Assembly (NCBI GenBank): GCA_033002965.1
Contig: JAURVB010013238.1
Span: 109,022 to 173,021, forward strand
DNA: 64,000 nt
Direction of reading: 5' to 3'
From: Piper betle
Lineage: Eukaryota > Streptophyta > Magnoliopsida > Piperales > Piperaceae
The translations under genes were made by a program, and so were the position numbers. Shown piece after piece: positions 9,147 to 20,356 of the stretch. The stretch's first letter is position 1; every line of letters begins with the position of its first letter. The notes beneath the pieces were generated by a model, which was given only the letters and a program-made list of their open reading frames with translations, did not search any database and was not told where the DNA came from.

Positions 9147-12100
9147 ATGGCATCCGTTGAAAGCACTAGTACTAGTCCCGTCGCTAGGCGGAAGAAGTCA
9201 TCGCCGGGGAAGCTGTCCGTGACTCCAACGACGCCCAAATCCCGCCGCCGCCCTCCTCTGAAGACCATGCGATCGCTTCCCGTGGAATTCATGGCACTCG
9301 AATCGCCTGGCCCTCGCGTTGATGAAAGGGATGCTCCCGCCGCCGAGACATCCACCGACCCCAGCGCGGATCTGGCCGATGAAGATTCGCCCTACACGAG
9401 CACAACCGTGCCATTGGAAGGAGAAGACGACGTAGAAGCCGGGCCACTGCATGGTGACCCCTCCGTTTCGACGTCCTCTCCTTTGCCTTTGCCATCTCCT
9501 GCTGACGGCAGGTGGAGTGACACAACTGTGTACGGGCCAAAAAAGGTATCATTTCAGCCCGCCTCTCTATTGCCCTTACTGGTAACATTCATATTGATCT
9601 GCGTTGCGTTCATGTATTGTGTTGTTGGCTCTGTTTACTAAAAGTACGCCTACACCCCACCCCATGGGTTTCCTTAGATACATGCTACATCCAACACTTT
9701 GCTTCTCTTCTTTTTGGGTGGGTGACGTCAAATGTAGTGAATTCGGTCTTAGTTTTAACAGCCGTAAAATAAGAAGTAGAGTATGTATGTATTCACTACT
9801 TCTGAACTCCGCAAAATCAGATGTCAGACATTTATACTGCGGTACTTAAAACTTTTTTTGGAGCCATTTGCAAATGTTTATTTGATGGTCTGACAATTTG
9901 TAAATAATCAAAATCTTTAGCCTAACTCGCAAAAGATGAGACATCTTTTCCCATAGATTTGTTGTATACAACATGGAAGCTGTTCCCCAATTTTGCATCT
10001 TGAATGTGAATTGCTTGCACACACTTTTCCAGTATGAGGATTATTTAATGTTGCTGGTCTTGCTGGCAAAATGTGTGTTCCTCATTGACTTTTTTTTTTT
10101 TTTTTAAATCATAAATGTTGTGCTTTGTACCATCAGAAGCATCAGTCCTCATGGTGTCACCTTCTTAATGGAGATTGGGTATTGGGAAAGGTCCTATCTT
10201 CGTCTGGACACGAGTCTCTTGTTTCCCTTCCAGAAGGGACAGTAAGTTTCTATTACCTGAGTGTGCGTACTTTTTCTTTTAGTTCTTTGAGCTTAAATAT
10301 TTTTCATTCTTTGAGCTAGGTGTTAAAGTTGAACAGTGATAGATTACTACCTGCAAACCCTGAAATCTTGGATGGAGTTGATGACCTAATGCAGCTAAGT
10401 TATTTGAATGAACCGTCAGTGTTGTACAATCTTCAGTTCAGATATGGCCGTGACATGATATATGTGAGTCTTGATGTATTTTTTTACTTCAGGTTTTTCT
10501 TCATCAACTTTTAGGTAATGATTCTTTTCCTGATGCTCTTCTTTCTACAATCTTCAGACAAAAGCGGGACCAGTGCTAGTTGCTATTAACCCTTTTAAAG
10601 AAGTTCCTTTGTATGGAAATAAGTTCATTGAAGCATACAGAAGTAGATCTATTGAGAACCCTCATGTGTATGCTATCGCTGATACAGCTATCCGCGAAAT
10701 GACTCGAGGTAATATAATTACCTCTGTTTCAAACTGCAATAATATTACGCTTATGATTTATCTTTGCCAATAATCTGTGCTTTGTCTTCACATTCAATCT
10801 AGGTTGAACTAAAACTTTACTCAGAAATACTGCGCTAATTGATATTTTTTTTTTAATCCTTAATGGGGTTGAATACATAAGTGATTGTGGTATTTTTTCT
10901 CTGCAGATGAGGTTAATCAGTCCATTATAATAAGGTTGGTAAGAATTGCTCTTTTTTCATTTGTGAGATTGATGCTTTCCTTTTTTTGTTTTTTTGTCTT
11001 TTTTTTTTTCAACCTGAAAACCTTGAAAGAGGTATATGGAAGGAATATGAAATCATCATTTTGGCCCCCTTCTCCATTGACGAGTATTGAAACTGTTGCT
11101 TTTTTATATACGTGTGGTTGTATGTGCTAGTCAAAGTGCTGATTCCAAATTTCTTTTAAAAGCTTTACATGAATTGATATTTTAATATCTTTTTGGCATT
11201 TATTTTCTAATTTTCTCTCGAGTCAGAAATTGACTCTGTACTTAAAGTAATTATTCTTGGAAGTAAGTGCATCCTAATCAAAAAATTTTATATTCTCTTA
11301 GTGGAGAAAGTGGTGCAGGGAAAACTGAAACAGCAAAAATAGCCATGCAATACTTAGCTGCTCTTGGAGGGGGTAGTGGAATTGAATATGAAATCTTGCA
11401 AACAAATCCAATACTTGAAGCATTTGGAAATGCAAAAACGTCAAGAAATGACAATTCCAGCCGTTTTGTAAGCTGTAATTCCATTGATGTAATTTTTTTT
11501 TCCAGTCGTAAGATTTATGGGTTTGCTAATTTATTTCATGTTGGTCTTGCAGGGAAAGCTTATTGAGATTCACTTTAGCGCCACTGGAAAAATTTCCGGT
11601 GCAAAAATTCAAACTTGTGAGAACAGATCTCTTTCTTATGCAGATTCACGTTTTCATTTTCTTGAAACTAATATTTTTTCTTTTGGTTTATATTTGCATT
11701 CTGTTGAACATTATTGTGCAGTTCTTCTCGAGAAGGTGTGTTTCTACTTTAATTTGGATCTTGTGCCTCTTTTTTTTGCGATTTTGACCGCTTTTGTACT
11801 AAAACATTATGATTTGTACAGTCTAGAGTAGTTCAGTGCACGGGGAATGAACGTGCCTACCATATTTTTTACCAGCTTTGTGCTGGAGCACCTGCTGCTC
11901 TCCGAGGTTCATCACATTATTAGCTTATTAAAATGATTATGGTGGTGATGAGTATCCTATTTTGTAGACGTTCTAAACTTTGCATAATATTTCAGAGAAG
12001 TTGAATATAAGGATGGCTGATGAATACAAATATTTAAATCAAAGCAATTGTTTCACAATTTCTGGTGTTGATGATGCTGAAAGTTTCCGAGGTGTTATGG

Positions 12101-15100
12101 TACTTAATCATTTCTGTTTAGCAATTGTTTTATAAGAATGAGTGGAGTTCTGTGTGATATGAGATTGGATTCTGTTATCTGACAGGAAGCTTTGGATATT
12201 GTTCACATAAGCAAACAAGATCAAGAAGATGTTTATGGAATGCTTTCTGCTGTTTTATGGCTTGGTAATATATCATTCACGGTTATTGATAATGAAAACC
12301 ATGTTGAACCTGTGGCAGATGAAGGTAGGGCATAAGATTTTGTATTAGGCTGCGATTGGTTAATTGAAGTTACTAAGTCTGACTTATTGATGAGGGGCAT
12401 ATTGTGATTCACCTTTTCTTGTTTACATATTAGGTTTGCACAGTGTTGCTAAACTGATTGGATGCACTGTTGGAGATCTGAAATTAACTCTATCAACTCG
12501 TAAAATGAGAGTTGGTAATGACAACATTGTTCAGAAACTTACACTATCCCAGGTTTAAATGCAGTTTTGTGGTCTTGATTTGATGTAATATCAGTCAATT
12601 TATCGACTATTATGTACTGGTTTTATAATTCAATTTCTTCCAGGCCATTGACACAAGGGATGCATTGGCGAAGTCACTATATGCCAGTTTGTTTGATTGG
12701 TTGGTTGAACAAATTAATAAATCTCTTGGAGTTGGCAAGAGGTGTACTGGAAGGTCCATCAGTATTCTTGATATATATGGTTTTGAATCTTTTGATGTAG
12801 GTGAATGAGAAAGTCACGTTCTTTTTTGTTTATTCTCTACTTTATCTAAGAGACCAAATTGCTGTCTTTCTATCACAGACAAACAGCTTTGAGCAATTTT
12901 GCATTAATTATGCAAATGAGAGATTGCAACAGCACTTCAATCGCCACTTATTTAAATTGGAACAAGAGGTGATTCTGCTTAGTAGTGTATTTTCTTTTTC
13001 ATTATTGCTATGTAGACAGGCTTGCTTACTACTCAAGTATAAACTGCAATTTTACAGGAATATATACAAGATGGTATAGATTGGACAAAGGTTGACTTTG
13101 AAGACAATCAAGATTGCTTGAATCTCTTTGAGAAAGTATGAATGTGATTATTGCCTATGTATTGTTTTTCTAATTATTAACTTTCTCAGTTTATTAGAGA
13201 AAGGTATATAGCTGATCTTTTCTCCTTTGAATCTGGTGACTGAATCAAATTACTTTTGCAGAAACCATTAGGACTGTTGTCTTTGTTGGATGAGGAGTCT
13301 ACCTTTCCTAATGGCACAGATTTGACATTTGCCAACAAGCTAAAACAACATCTCAATTATAATTCTTGCTTCAGAGGTGAAAGAGGCAAAGCGTTTGGTG
13401 TTCGTCATTTTGCTGGAGAGGTTTGTGAAACAAAAACTTGAATTTGTTTATTTCCCAAGTTATTCATGTAACTAGTATTTTAGTTATTATTGGTGTATGT
13501 TTAGGTTACTTACGATACCAGTGGATTTTTGGAAAAGAATAGAGACCTTTTGCATTTAGATTCCATTAACCTTCTTGCTACTTGCAAGTCATCTCTTCCT
13601 CCAATATTTGTGTCCACTATGCTTCATCAGTCTGAAAAGTTAATTAGTCAGTTGCATAGATCCAGCCCTGCAGATTCGCAAAAACTGAGTGTTGCAAGCA
13701 AATTTAAGGTAATCTACTTAAATATGTATTCCTTGTTCTTGATTCTAGTGTGAAAGCATAGAAAGCCTTACATACCCTTCCTGAATGACAGGGTCAACTA
13801 TTTCAATTGATGCAACGGCTGGAGAACACAACACCACATTTTATACGGTGTATAAAGCCGAACAATTTGCAACTCCCTGCTATCTATAAACAGGGACTTG
13901 TATTACAGCAATTAAGATGTTGTGGAGTACTAGAGGTAGTTCGCATATCAAGATCTGGATACCCTACTAGAATGTCTCATCAAAAGTTTGCAAAGAGGTT
14001 ATCACGTTTCTGTATTATCAGTGGCTTATATTTACTGTCATACATGACAACTAAAATTTTGAATCTGTTATTCTTGATTTCATTCCCTAAACATTATGCC
14101 CCTAGGTATGGGTTTCTTCTACTGGAGAGCGTGGCTTCTCAAGATCCACTTAGTGTATCTGTTGCAATTCTTCATCAGTTCAATATTCTTCCTGAAATGT
14201 ACCAAGTTGGGTATACAAAACTATTTTTTCGGCCTGGACAGGTAAAACTTGATTAAGGCTTATCCTCGTTCTTGCTTGTTTTAAATGTGAAATGCTCTAA
14301 AACGATAAACATACTCAAGTGTATATTGATTTGATAGGATGCACATCTTGAGATGATTTCCAATAAAACCATTGGAGATGGAATTCTCGAGGGCATGTAA
14401 TTTGCACATTGGAGAGCAGATTGTTTGAGGATATGATTTGTGATTGCATGCGCTTTGGTTTGGGCATTGTGTCAAAACCATGCCTTTGTTCCATCAGAAA
14501 GAGGAATGATATGCTATTTTGGGTTGGTAATGAAGACTATAGGAAGGACTAAAATGACTTGCATGAAGATTATTTACAAAGACATGGAAATTTTAGAATT
14601 GAGCATTGATATGTTCTATGAGGGGCTGAAGTGGAGGGAAAGGATCTATATCATTGACCTTGATTATTTGGGATTAGGTGGATGAAGTCAGTAATGTTAG
14701 GCAGAGACAAAGCCGAGTTCTGACACCACGCAAGTCTGTTCTTAATTGCATAGAAGAAGTTTTTGTTCATTAAGATTTCAACCAAAGGTGAAAAATTAAA
14801 GTAAAAAAAACTGCGTGATTAGTGTCTCAAAATAAAGCTAAAAAAGTTGTAATAGTGTACCAAAATAAAGTTACAAAACTATGACAAGTTTGTGAAGTTG
14901 AGGTGCTACACCAGCCGATTATTTAGATCAGTATACTTGTGTGTTTTATGATAGCTTGACTACATAGAAGTGTTATAGATTATTTATTGTTAAATGTTTT
15001 CTTTTTAAATTTAATTAATAAGAAAATTATATTAAAACTTTAACTTCCATTATTTTGTGGAAAAATAAAAAATTTATTATTTTTTGTTATAACGTGTAAT

Positions 15101-16397
15101 AAATTATGTAGATTGGTGTGCTTGAAGACACAAGAAATCGCACTCTCCATGGAATTTTAAGAGTGCAGAGCTGTTTCAGAGGCCATAAAGCTCGTTGTTT
15201 TGTCAGATGTCTTAGAATTGGGATTTCAACACTACAGTCATGTATTTTTCCGTTTCTTGTACTTCATGTTTTGTGCAGTTTAGTTCTGACATTAAATGTT
15301 TGTAACTGTATTATCTAATTAACTGCAGATATAAGAGGTGAAAGATCAAGGCGAGAATTCAATATTCTGGTTTGCCGTCAAAGAGCAGCTCATACAATTC
15401 AGAGGCAAATAAAATGCAGAAACTCAAGGCAACAGTTTGTAAATGTACGCAATGCCTCTATTGTAATACAATCTGGTGCGTCCTGTCACTTTTGATTTGA
15501 TTGTCCTTCATTCAATTCAATAAGCTTCACTTCAAGTGTTAGAAATCGTACAATTTTTGTTATTTGCAGCAATTCGTGGTTGGCTGGTTCGAAGGTGTTC
15601 AAGCGATCTTGTTATACTAGGGCATCCAAGGAAGCAGGAAAATGCTAAGGCAAGTACTTTTGACAGAGTTCTATTTCTATGATAATGATATAGTGATAAT
15701 GATTTGTTGACATTATTACCAACTATAGGAACTGGAATCTGATCAAGTAGTGGTAAAGCCATCCGTTCTTGCTGAGCTACAAAGAAGAGTTCTTAAAGCT
15801 GAGGCTGCATTGCGAGAAAAAGAAGAAGAGTGTGACATTTTAAACCAAAGGCTCCAACAGTATGAAAACAGATGGTCAGAATATGAACTGAAGATGAAAT
15901 CTATGGAAGAGATATGGCAGAAGCAAATGAGATCCTTGCAGTCCAGCCTCTCCATTGCCAAAAAGAGCCTTGCCATTGATGCGGTTGAAAGGAAGTCTGG
16001 TGCATCAGAATGGGACCTCAACGATGACAATGCGAGCAGCAAAGCAAAGGAGAGTAATGGGGTGAGGGCTGAACCACGGGTAATTGACAGAGAGATGAAT
16101 GCCGGTCTGAGTGTTATAAACCGACTTGCCGAGGAATTTGAGCAACGAAGCCAGGTCTTTGGGGATGATGCAAAATTCTTAGTCGAAGTGAAATCTGGAC
16201 AGGCCGAGGCAAGCCTCAACCCGGAGCGTGAGCTTAGAAGATTAAAACAAATTTTTGAGGTGTGGAAAAAGGATTACAACTTGAGACTGAGGGAGACCAA
16301 GGCGGTTCTTCAGAAGCTAAACAGTGAAGACTCAAACTCAAACTCAGACAAGGCCAAAAAGAAGTGGTGGGGAAGGAGAAACAGCACAAGAATGTAG
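9147..16397 (+). CDS. class VIII myosin heavy chain
   Basis: An actin-based motor of the plant-specific class VIII, a family associated with plasmodesmata, the plasma membrane and the new cell plate. Exons: 9147-9545, 10137-10241, 10320-10463, 10558-10708, 10907-10934, 11302-11467, 11553-11616, 11722-11735, 11822-11906, 11996-12099, 12186-12324, 12434-12552, 12644-12796, 12879-12968, 13058-13135, 13262-13420, 13505-13708, 13792-13997, 14106-14241, 15112-15241, 15329-15475, 15570-15649, 15729-16397. They total 3570 nt, giving 1189 residues. Motifs: P-loop GESGAGKT (277-284), switch [14 protein letters not shown] (319-331), switch [10 protein letters not shown] (549-556), actin-binding HFIRCIKPN (about 750-758), four IQ motifs (about 860-965), coiled coil (about 978-1045) and a basic C-terminus KKKWWGRRN. 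The length fits Arabidopsis ATM1/ATM2 (about 1170-1220). All motor motifs are intact. I leave the symbol blank because the paralogue is not resolvable. Confidence 0.95.
11722..11735 (+). other. 14-nt micro-exon of myosin gene
   Basis: With the single T that ends the previous exon, TTCTTCTCGAGAAG encodes FLLEK, the invariant link between KIQT and SRVVQ in the motor domain. It is bounded by TGTGCAG and GTGTGT. Omitting it would shift the frame. Confidence 0.9.
15650..15728 (+). other. GC-AG intron in myosin gene
   Basis: The junction reads AATGCTAAG then GCAAGT at the 5' side and CTATAG then GAACTGGAA at the 3' side. Exon phase is kept only with the GC donor; the nearby GT four bases later would break the frame. 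AG/GCAAGT is the usual consensus of plant GC-AG introns. Confidence 0.85.
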
Positions 16398-16493
16398 CTT
16401 AAATGCATTTTGATCTAGTCTTAAGTTAATATCTTGCTATTTTGTATAAATATGTATATTAGAGATTTGTAGTTGGCCGTGCTATATACATGT

Positions 16494-16499
16494 AATAAA
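16494..16499 (+). terminator. candidate poly(A) signal of myosin gene
   Basis: An AATAAA hexamer lies about 97 bases after the stop codon in an AT-rich 3' end. Plant poly(A) signals are degenerate, so use is not certain. Confidence 0.45.
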
Positions 16500-17247
16500 C
16501 CTGGCAAGGGAAGATGAGGAAAACAGAAAGCTGCTATTCCAGTTTGATTGGTAGTAAAAACTTAGATGGTGGGAACTCTCGCGCAGGAGGTAAAAGACGG
16601 CTGGGTGGGTATGGAGAAGCGGCTGTCTTTATTGTCAATAAAGATTTTGCATGTTTATCTTTCCATCCCACTTTGTAGAGGTCGGGTATTCTGCTTTATA
16701 GAAAGTGGGCATAATTAAATTTCTTTCTACTTTGTTAAGGTATACGGGTGTCGCTTCCCTATTTCAAATTTCGAAGCGCATGATACGTCCAGTGTTCATG
16801 CGCCGTCTCCTCCTCTGTTTACTCTCGCTATCTTTCTTTTGGGCCCTGAAGTAGCGGCTGTGCACAAATACCCTTAAGGCTGCAATTATCAACGGGCATG
16901 TTCCCACCTTTTCTCTCAAAAAAACAAAAAAGTTCCCACCTTTATCCTTCAAAAAAAAAAGGCTTCACCTTGTCTTCTTCAACGGCCAATTGACGCCTGG
17001 AGTTTTATCAGAGGTTTCTTTAGGGGCATTCCATAAAATTTTAAGAACTAACCTTGAATTCTTGTACATTCCATGAGCAAATTACGTCCCGAACACAATC
17101 TAGATTTTGAGCTCACTTATTTATAGGAAAAAAAAGAAAGAAAGAAAACTAAATGGTACTGGCCTTACTAGAGTTACGATACAATATATCCTGCTCTTTA
17201 TTTAATACGGACGATGTGAGCATATATAGGACGCACGCAAGTACTTG
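16500..17247. other. intergenic, no gene seen
   Basis: This spacer lies between the convergent ends of the myosin and Kunitz genes. It has A-runs at 16916-16960 and 17127-17150, and nothing protein-like. Confidence 0.55.
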
Positions 17248-17904
17248 TCAATATCGGCGGACCTTCTTGAAGATGATGGGGATAGGCTTATTAGTAATGG
17301 CCAACCATCCCCTCCCTCCTTCCCAGACAATGCCGACGTCCCCGCATGCCATTTTGCAGAAGGGGCAAACTGTGGGACAAAACGACAGCTTGTAGCTCTT
17401 CTTACCAAACTTTTCAATGGTGAACCAGTTGGTAACAGTAGCACCGCCCGGGTTCCCCACACTCCCTCCCACACCTACGTACCTGAGCCCAGTGTAAGCG
17501 TCCGGCACGCCCACACTCCACACTGTCGGCTCCGCGCAGACGGTGGCAGCGGAGAAGGCAAGGTTGAGGTCGGTGGAGAGGCGTACGACGCCCTTCTTGG
17601 GGTTGATGGGATGGAAGGTAACGGGGAGGCCGGGGGAGTACTCTTCCTGCAGGGACGTCAGTGCTACAGTGAAGGGGCATGTCTTGTTCCTGCCGGCGAG
17701 TGTGAGGCCACGGCCTCCGATATTGGCCGGCAGAATATAGTACTCTGTGCCGGCCCTCACCTTACGACCCGACATGTCCACCACCGCCTCCGGGGAGGCG
17801 GCGGCCGCCACCCCCACCTGGGGGGTGCAACATATCATAATGATCACCATACTAATTATAATTAGAATTGGTGGCATGGGACAAGCGGCAGCGTTCTTCA
17901 TCAC
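17248..17904 (-). CDS. Kunitz (STI)-type inhibitor / miraculin-like protein
   Basis: A single-exon frame of 218 residues, the usual size of the soybean-trypsin-inhibitor family. Residues 11-36 form a hydrophobic secretion signal ending in AAAA. The family signature follows at about 41-57 (VVDMSGRKVRAGTEYYI), with Ser where the pattern usually has an acidic or Asn/Thr residue. Cysteines in TCPFTV and VCAEPTVW would form the first conserved disulfide. The cluster FCPTVCPFCKMACGDVGI holds the second plus an extra pair, as in miraculin-like members. NKT is a possible N-glycosylation site. Such proteins inhibit serine or other proteases, often in defence, but miraculin-like ones may have lost activity; the reactive loop cannot be judged by eye. 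It is convergent with the myosin gene. Confidence 0.92.
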   Translation of the reverse strand: MMKNAAACPMPPILIIISMVIIMICCTPQVGVAAAASPEAVVDMSGRKVRAGTEYYILPANIGGRGLTLAGRNKTCPFTVALTSLQEEYSPGLPVTFHPINPKKGVVRLSTDLNLAFSAATVCAEPTVWSVGVPDAYTGLRYVGVGGSVGNPGGATVTNWFTIEKFGKKSYKLSFCPTVCPFCKMACGDVGIVWEGGRGWLAITNKPIPIIFKKVRRY

Positions 17905-17982
17905 CTTCCTTAGTTTGGCTAATTTGCATGCAAACTAACTGCTGAGCTATTGAAATTTATTTGTTGCTTGCTTCATGCCATT

Positions 17983-17989
17983 ATTTATA
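17983..17989 (-). promoter_or_regulatory. TATA box of Kunitz gene
   Basis: TATAAAT on the minus strand lies about 80 bases before the ATG, leaving room for a short leader as is usual for intronless Kunitz genes. Confidence 0.55.
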
Positions 17990-19044
17990 CTACTACCTAC
18001 AGATATAACGTCTGGCTTGGAAGATCGCAAAATTAATTACAAGAGATTTGATCACAATAAAGAAGAGCTTATAATAAGGCAATCTCATCCAAGAATCGAT
18101 GGGGATCAGCATTGGATATGCTGCATGCATTTTAATCTTGAACTGCGTACTCCAATTTTACAAAGCATCGGCTATATATATATATATAGCTAATTAAGTT
18201 CAATTAATAAATTTGAAAGTCAAAACATGGGAATGGTATTGTATCGATCGAGGTCTCCTTGATCAAAGTCTAATTAATTAGGGGTTAATTAGATATTTGA
18301 TCATGTAAAAGAGTGCTTATAATGAAAAAGTTCATTGGATTGCAAGTTGGAGAAGTCATGTGATTACCAGCTCTCCAAATTAAAGTTAGACGGCCGCGAT
18401 CAAATGGTCGAAATAATCTTTTGAAATTGGTGCAATTAGAGTCCGAATCTTCTGCGCAATATTAAAAGTACTGCTCACGCGTCATATCTTTGAAAGATCT
18501 GTAACATTACCATGAAGATGTGACAATCTTAATGTTCTAAATTAATGTGTATTGTCATCGTGCTCGGTAGTTTGGCACGGCAGCCTCAAAAAGCTGTGGA
18601 TGATCCGTCAGTTACGTAATTATTAACATTTTTTTATGGTAGGGAGTCTGGACTAAATATATATATAATTACTGTGGGCAAATAATACATGGAAAGAAGA
18701 AATTAAGTTGTGAGCTCACATGCAATTTTCATGTGCCAAATCTGTGCTGATCACAAAAGTACGCAAACTTTTATCTGTTGTATTTCGAGCTAGCTTGCTT
18801 CTCATTCTTTTCGGGTAAAGGAACTTAATTTCAGCCAACTTCAAAATCATGTGCTGCTTTTCTGGCTTGAAGATAGAAGAGAACTGCCTGATGATCGGGT
18901 TTGACACCTCGGAAAAATAAAAATGAATATAATGCGTGTGCGCGTTTTTTTTGTGTGTAAATATTGTACACTAAGGACATGCACGAGGCGTCCCAGATCT
19001 ACCATTTCTTTTGTTTCCGCCTAACCCTAACGTTTCCTGAGCCA
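17990..19044. other. intergenic, promoter side of Kunitz gene
   Basis: AT-rich with TATATATATA near 18175 and several TTAATTA motifs. I see no gene and no bounded repeat. Confidence 0.5.
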
Positions 19045-19052
19045 ATAACAGG

Positions 19053-19286
19053 TAGGGTTGCTAATTGAGCGAGCCAGCTCGTGAGCATTTAGCGTTCGGC
19101 TCGGCTTGACTCGACTCGAAACTCGATATTTAAATGCTCGACTCGAACTCGACTCGAACTCGAATCTTACGAGCCGAGCTTGAGCAAGGTCGTGTTCGAC
19201 TCGACTCGACTCGGTTGTAACGCTCGAACTCGACTCGTAGTTCGACTCGAACTCGACTCGATAAAATAATATAATAATATAGTCTT

Positions 19287-19327
<41 letters not shown>

Positions 19328-19682
19328 AATAACAAAGAAGCAAGATAGTTGAGATGGTAAGTATTCACCTTGATGACTTCAAGGTTGGGGTTCAAACCAC
19401 ATTGGCCTCACTTTCACTTTTTTTAAGTGAGGTACTTTTGACTTTTAATCGAGCTGGTTTCGAGCTAACGAACGAGCTGGCGAACGAGCTCACAAAAATA
19501 AACAGTTTAAGTATATTCGAGCTCGAGTCGAGCTCGAACACATAAAAGATATTCGAGTCGAACTCGAACATGTATGTCCAAAACTCGTTCGATCTCGAGT
19601 CGAGTTCGAACGAGTTTCGAACTATTCGAGCCGAGTTCGAACACATGTTGAGCTCGGCTCGCTCGCTCAATTAGCACCCCTA
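19053..19682. mobile_element. non-autonomous TIR element, hAT-like
   Basis: The left end TAGGGTTGCTAATTGAGCGA and the right end, read in reverse, TAGGGGTGCTAATTGAGCGA are terminal inverted repeats. The octamer ATAACAGG lies directly outside both ends (19045-19052, 19683-19690). An 8-bp duplication with TAGGG termini points to the hAT superfamily; a 9-bp reading (AATAACAGG) would suggest Mutator. The subterminal parts are packed with GACTCGAACTCGA and GAGCTCGA repeats in opposite orientations, and a TA microsatellite (about 19291-19320) lies in the middle. There is no transposase. Confidence 0.75.
19340..19440 (+). repeat. SINE-like insert with Pol III boxes
   Basis: Inside the TIR element, TAGTTGAGATGGTAAG (about 19347-19362) resembles an A box and GGGGTTCAAACCAC (about 19387-19400) a B box, spaced as in tRNA-derived SINEs. 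The segment lacks the CGAGTC composition of its host element. The ends are unclear. Confidence 0.4.
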
Positions 19683-19690
19683 ATAACAGG

Positions 19691-20356
19691 CCCTTTCTTA
19701 TCCTCCGAGACTAGCCTCATCATAGCCTCATCAGTGGCGTGGTTGAAAGGCCATAACTCTACACGAACTTCATAACTTAATGCTTCTTAACTACCTTGAT
19801 ATTAAGAGACTCGGTCAGTCCATCTTGCCTTGAAAAATAAAAGAAAAAAAAATTTCTTCGGTCTTTCAGTCATCAGTTTGAGTGGGCCAACCGGGGAGTC
19901 TACGTACAAGTCCAATATTCCTGCTCTGGAAATTAAAGAAAAGGCTAACGTAAGACAGCAACCCGACGCTCTATTATCTACTGAAGTCTTTTCCTTCATC
20001 TGTCTGTTGCCACTTACCAGTGACAAAGAGATATAATCTTTTTATGTTTATAAGAGAGAGAGGGAGGGTATATTTTATTTTTGAAAGAAAGAGAGATAAT
20101 ATTTGCAGTCAAACACGTGGGAGTGATATTCTGCTGTTTGGCTAATAAAAACGAATAATCTGTGGAAAAGAAAAGTTATTGCAATAATTGAATGGCCGAC
20201 ATTGCACTCGCACTTCACTCATTCGACAACTCAGTTTCGTGCGCTTTTATATTATTTATTTATTTATCTGCTGCATTGCAATTTGCACCTACTACTACTA
20301 CTTTCCTGTTTGCAAGCAAGACGGAAGAAACAAACCACAATTAGTGGTCTTGGTGG
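19691..20356. other. intergenic / promoter of alpha-galactosidase gene
   Basis: Contains short A/T runs and a GA-rich patch near 20053-20096. A CACGTG element occurs at about 20114 (AACACGTGGG), a G-box known to bind bZIP/bHLH factors. No gene is seen. Confidence 0.45.

Noticed and set aside
15750..16219. antisense 158-codon frame over the myosin tail
   Set aside because: It is a shadow of the last myosin exon.
17245..17865. 206-codon plus-strand frame
   Set aside because: It is a shadow of the Kunitz gene on the other strand, which has a signal peptide and family motifs.
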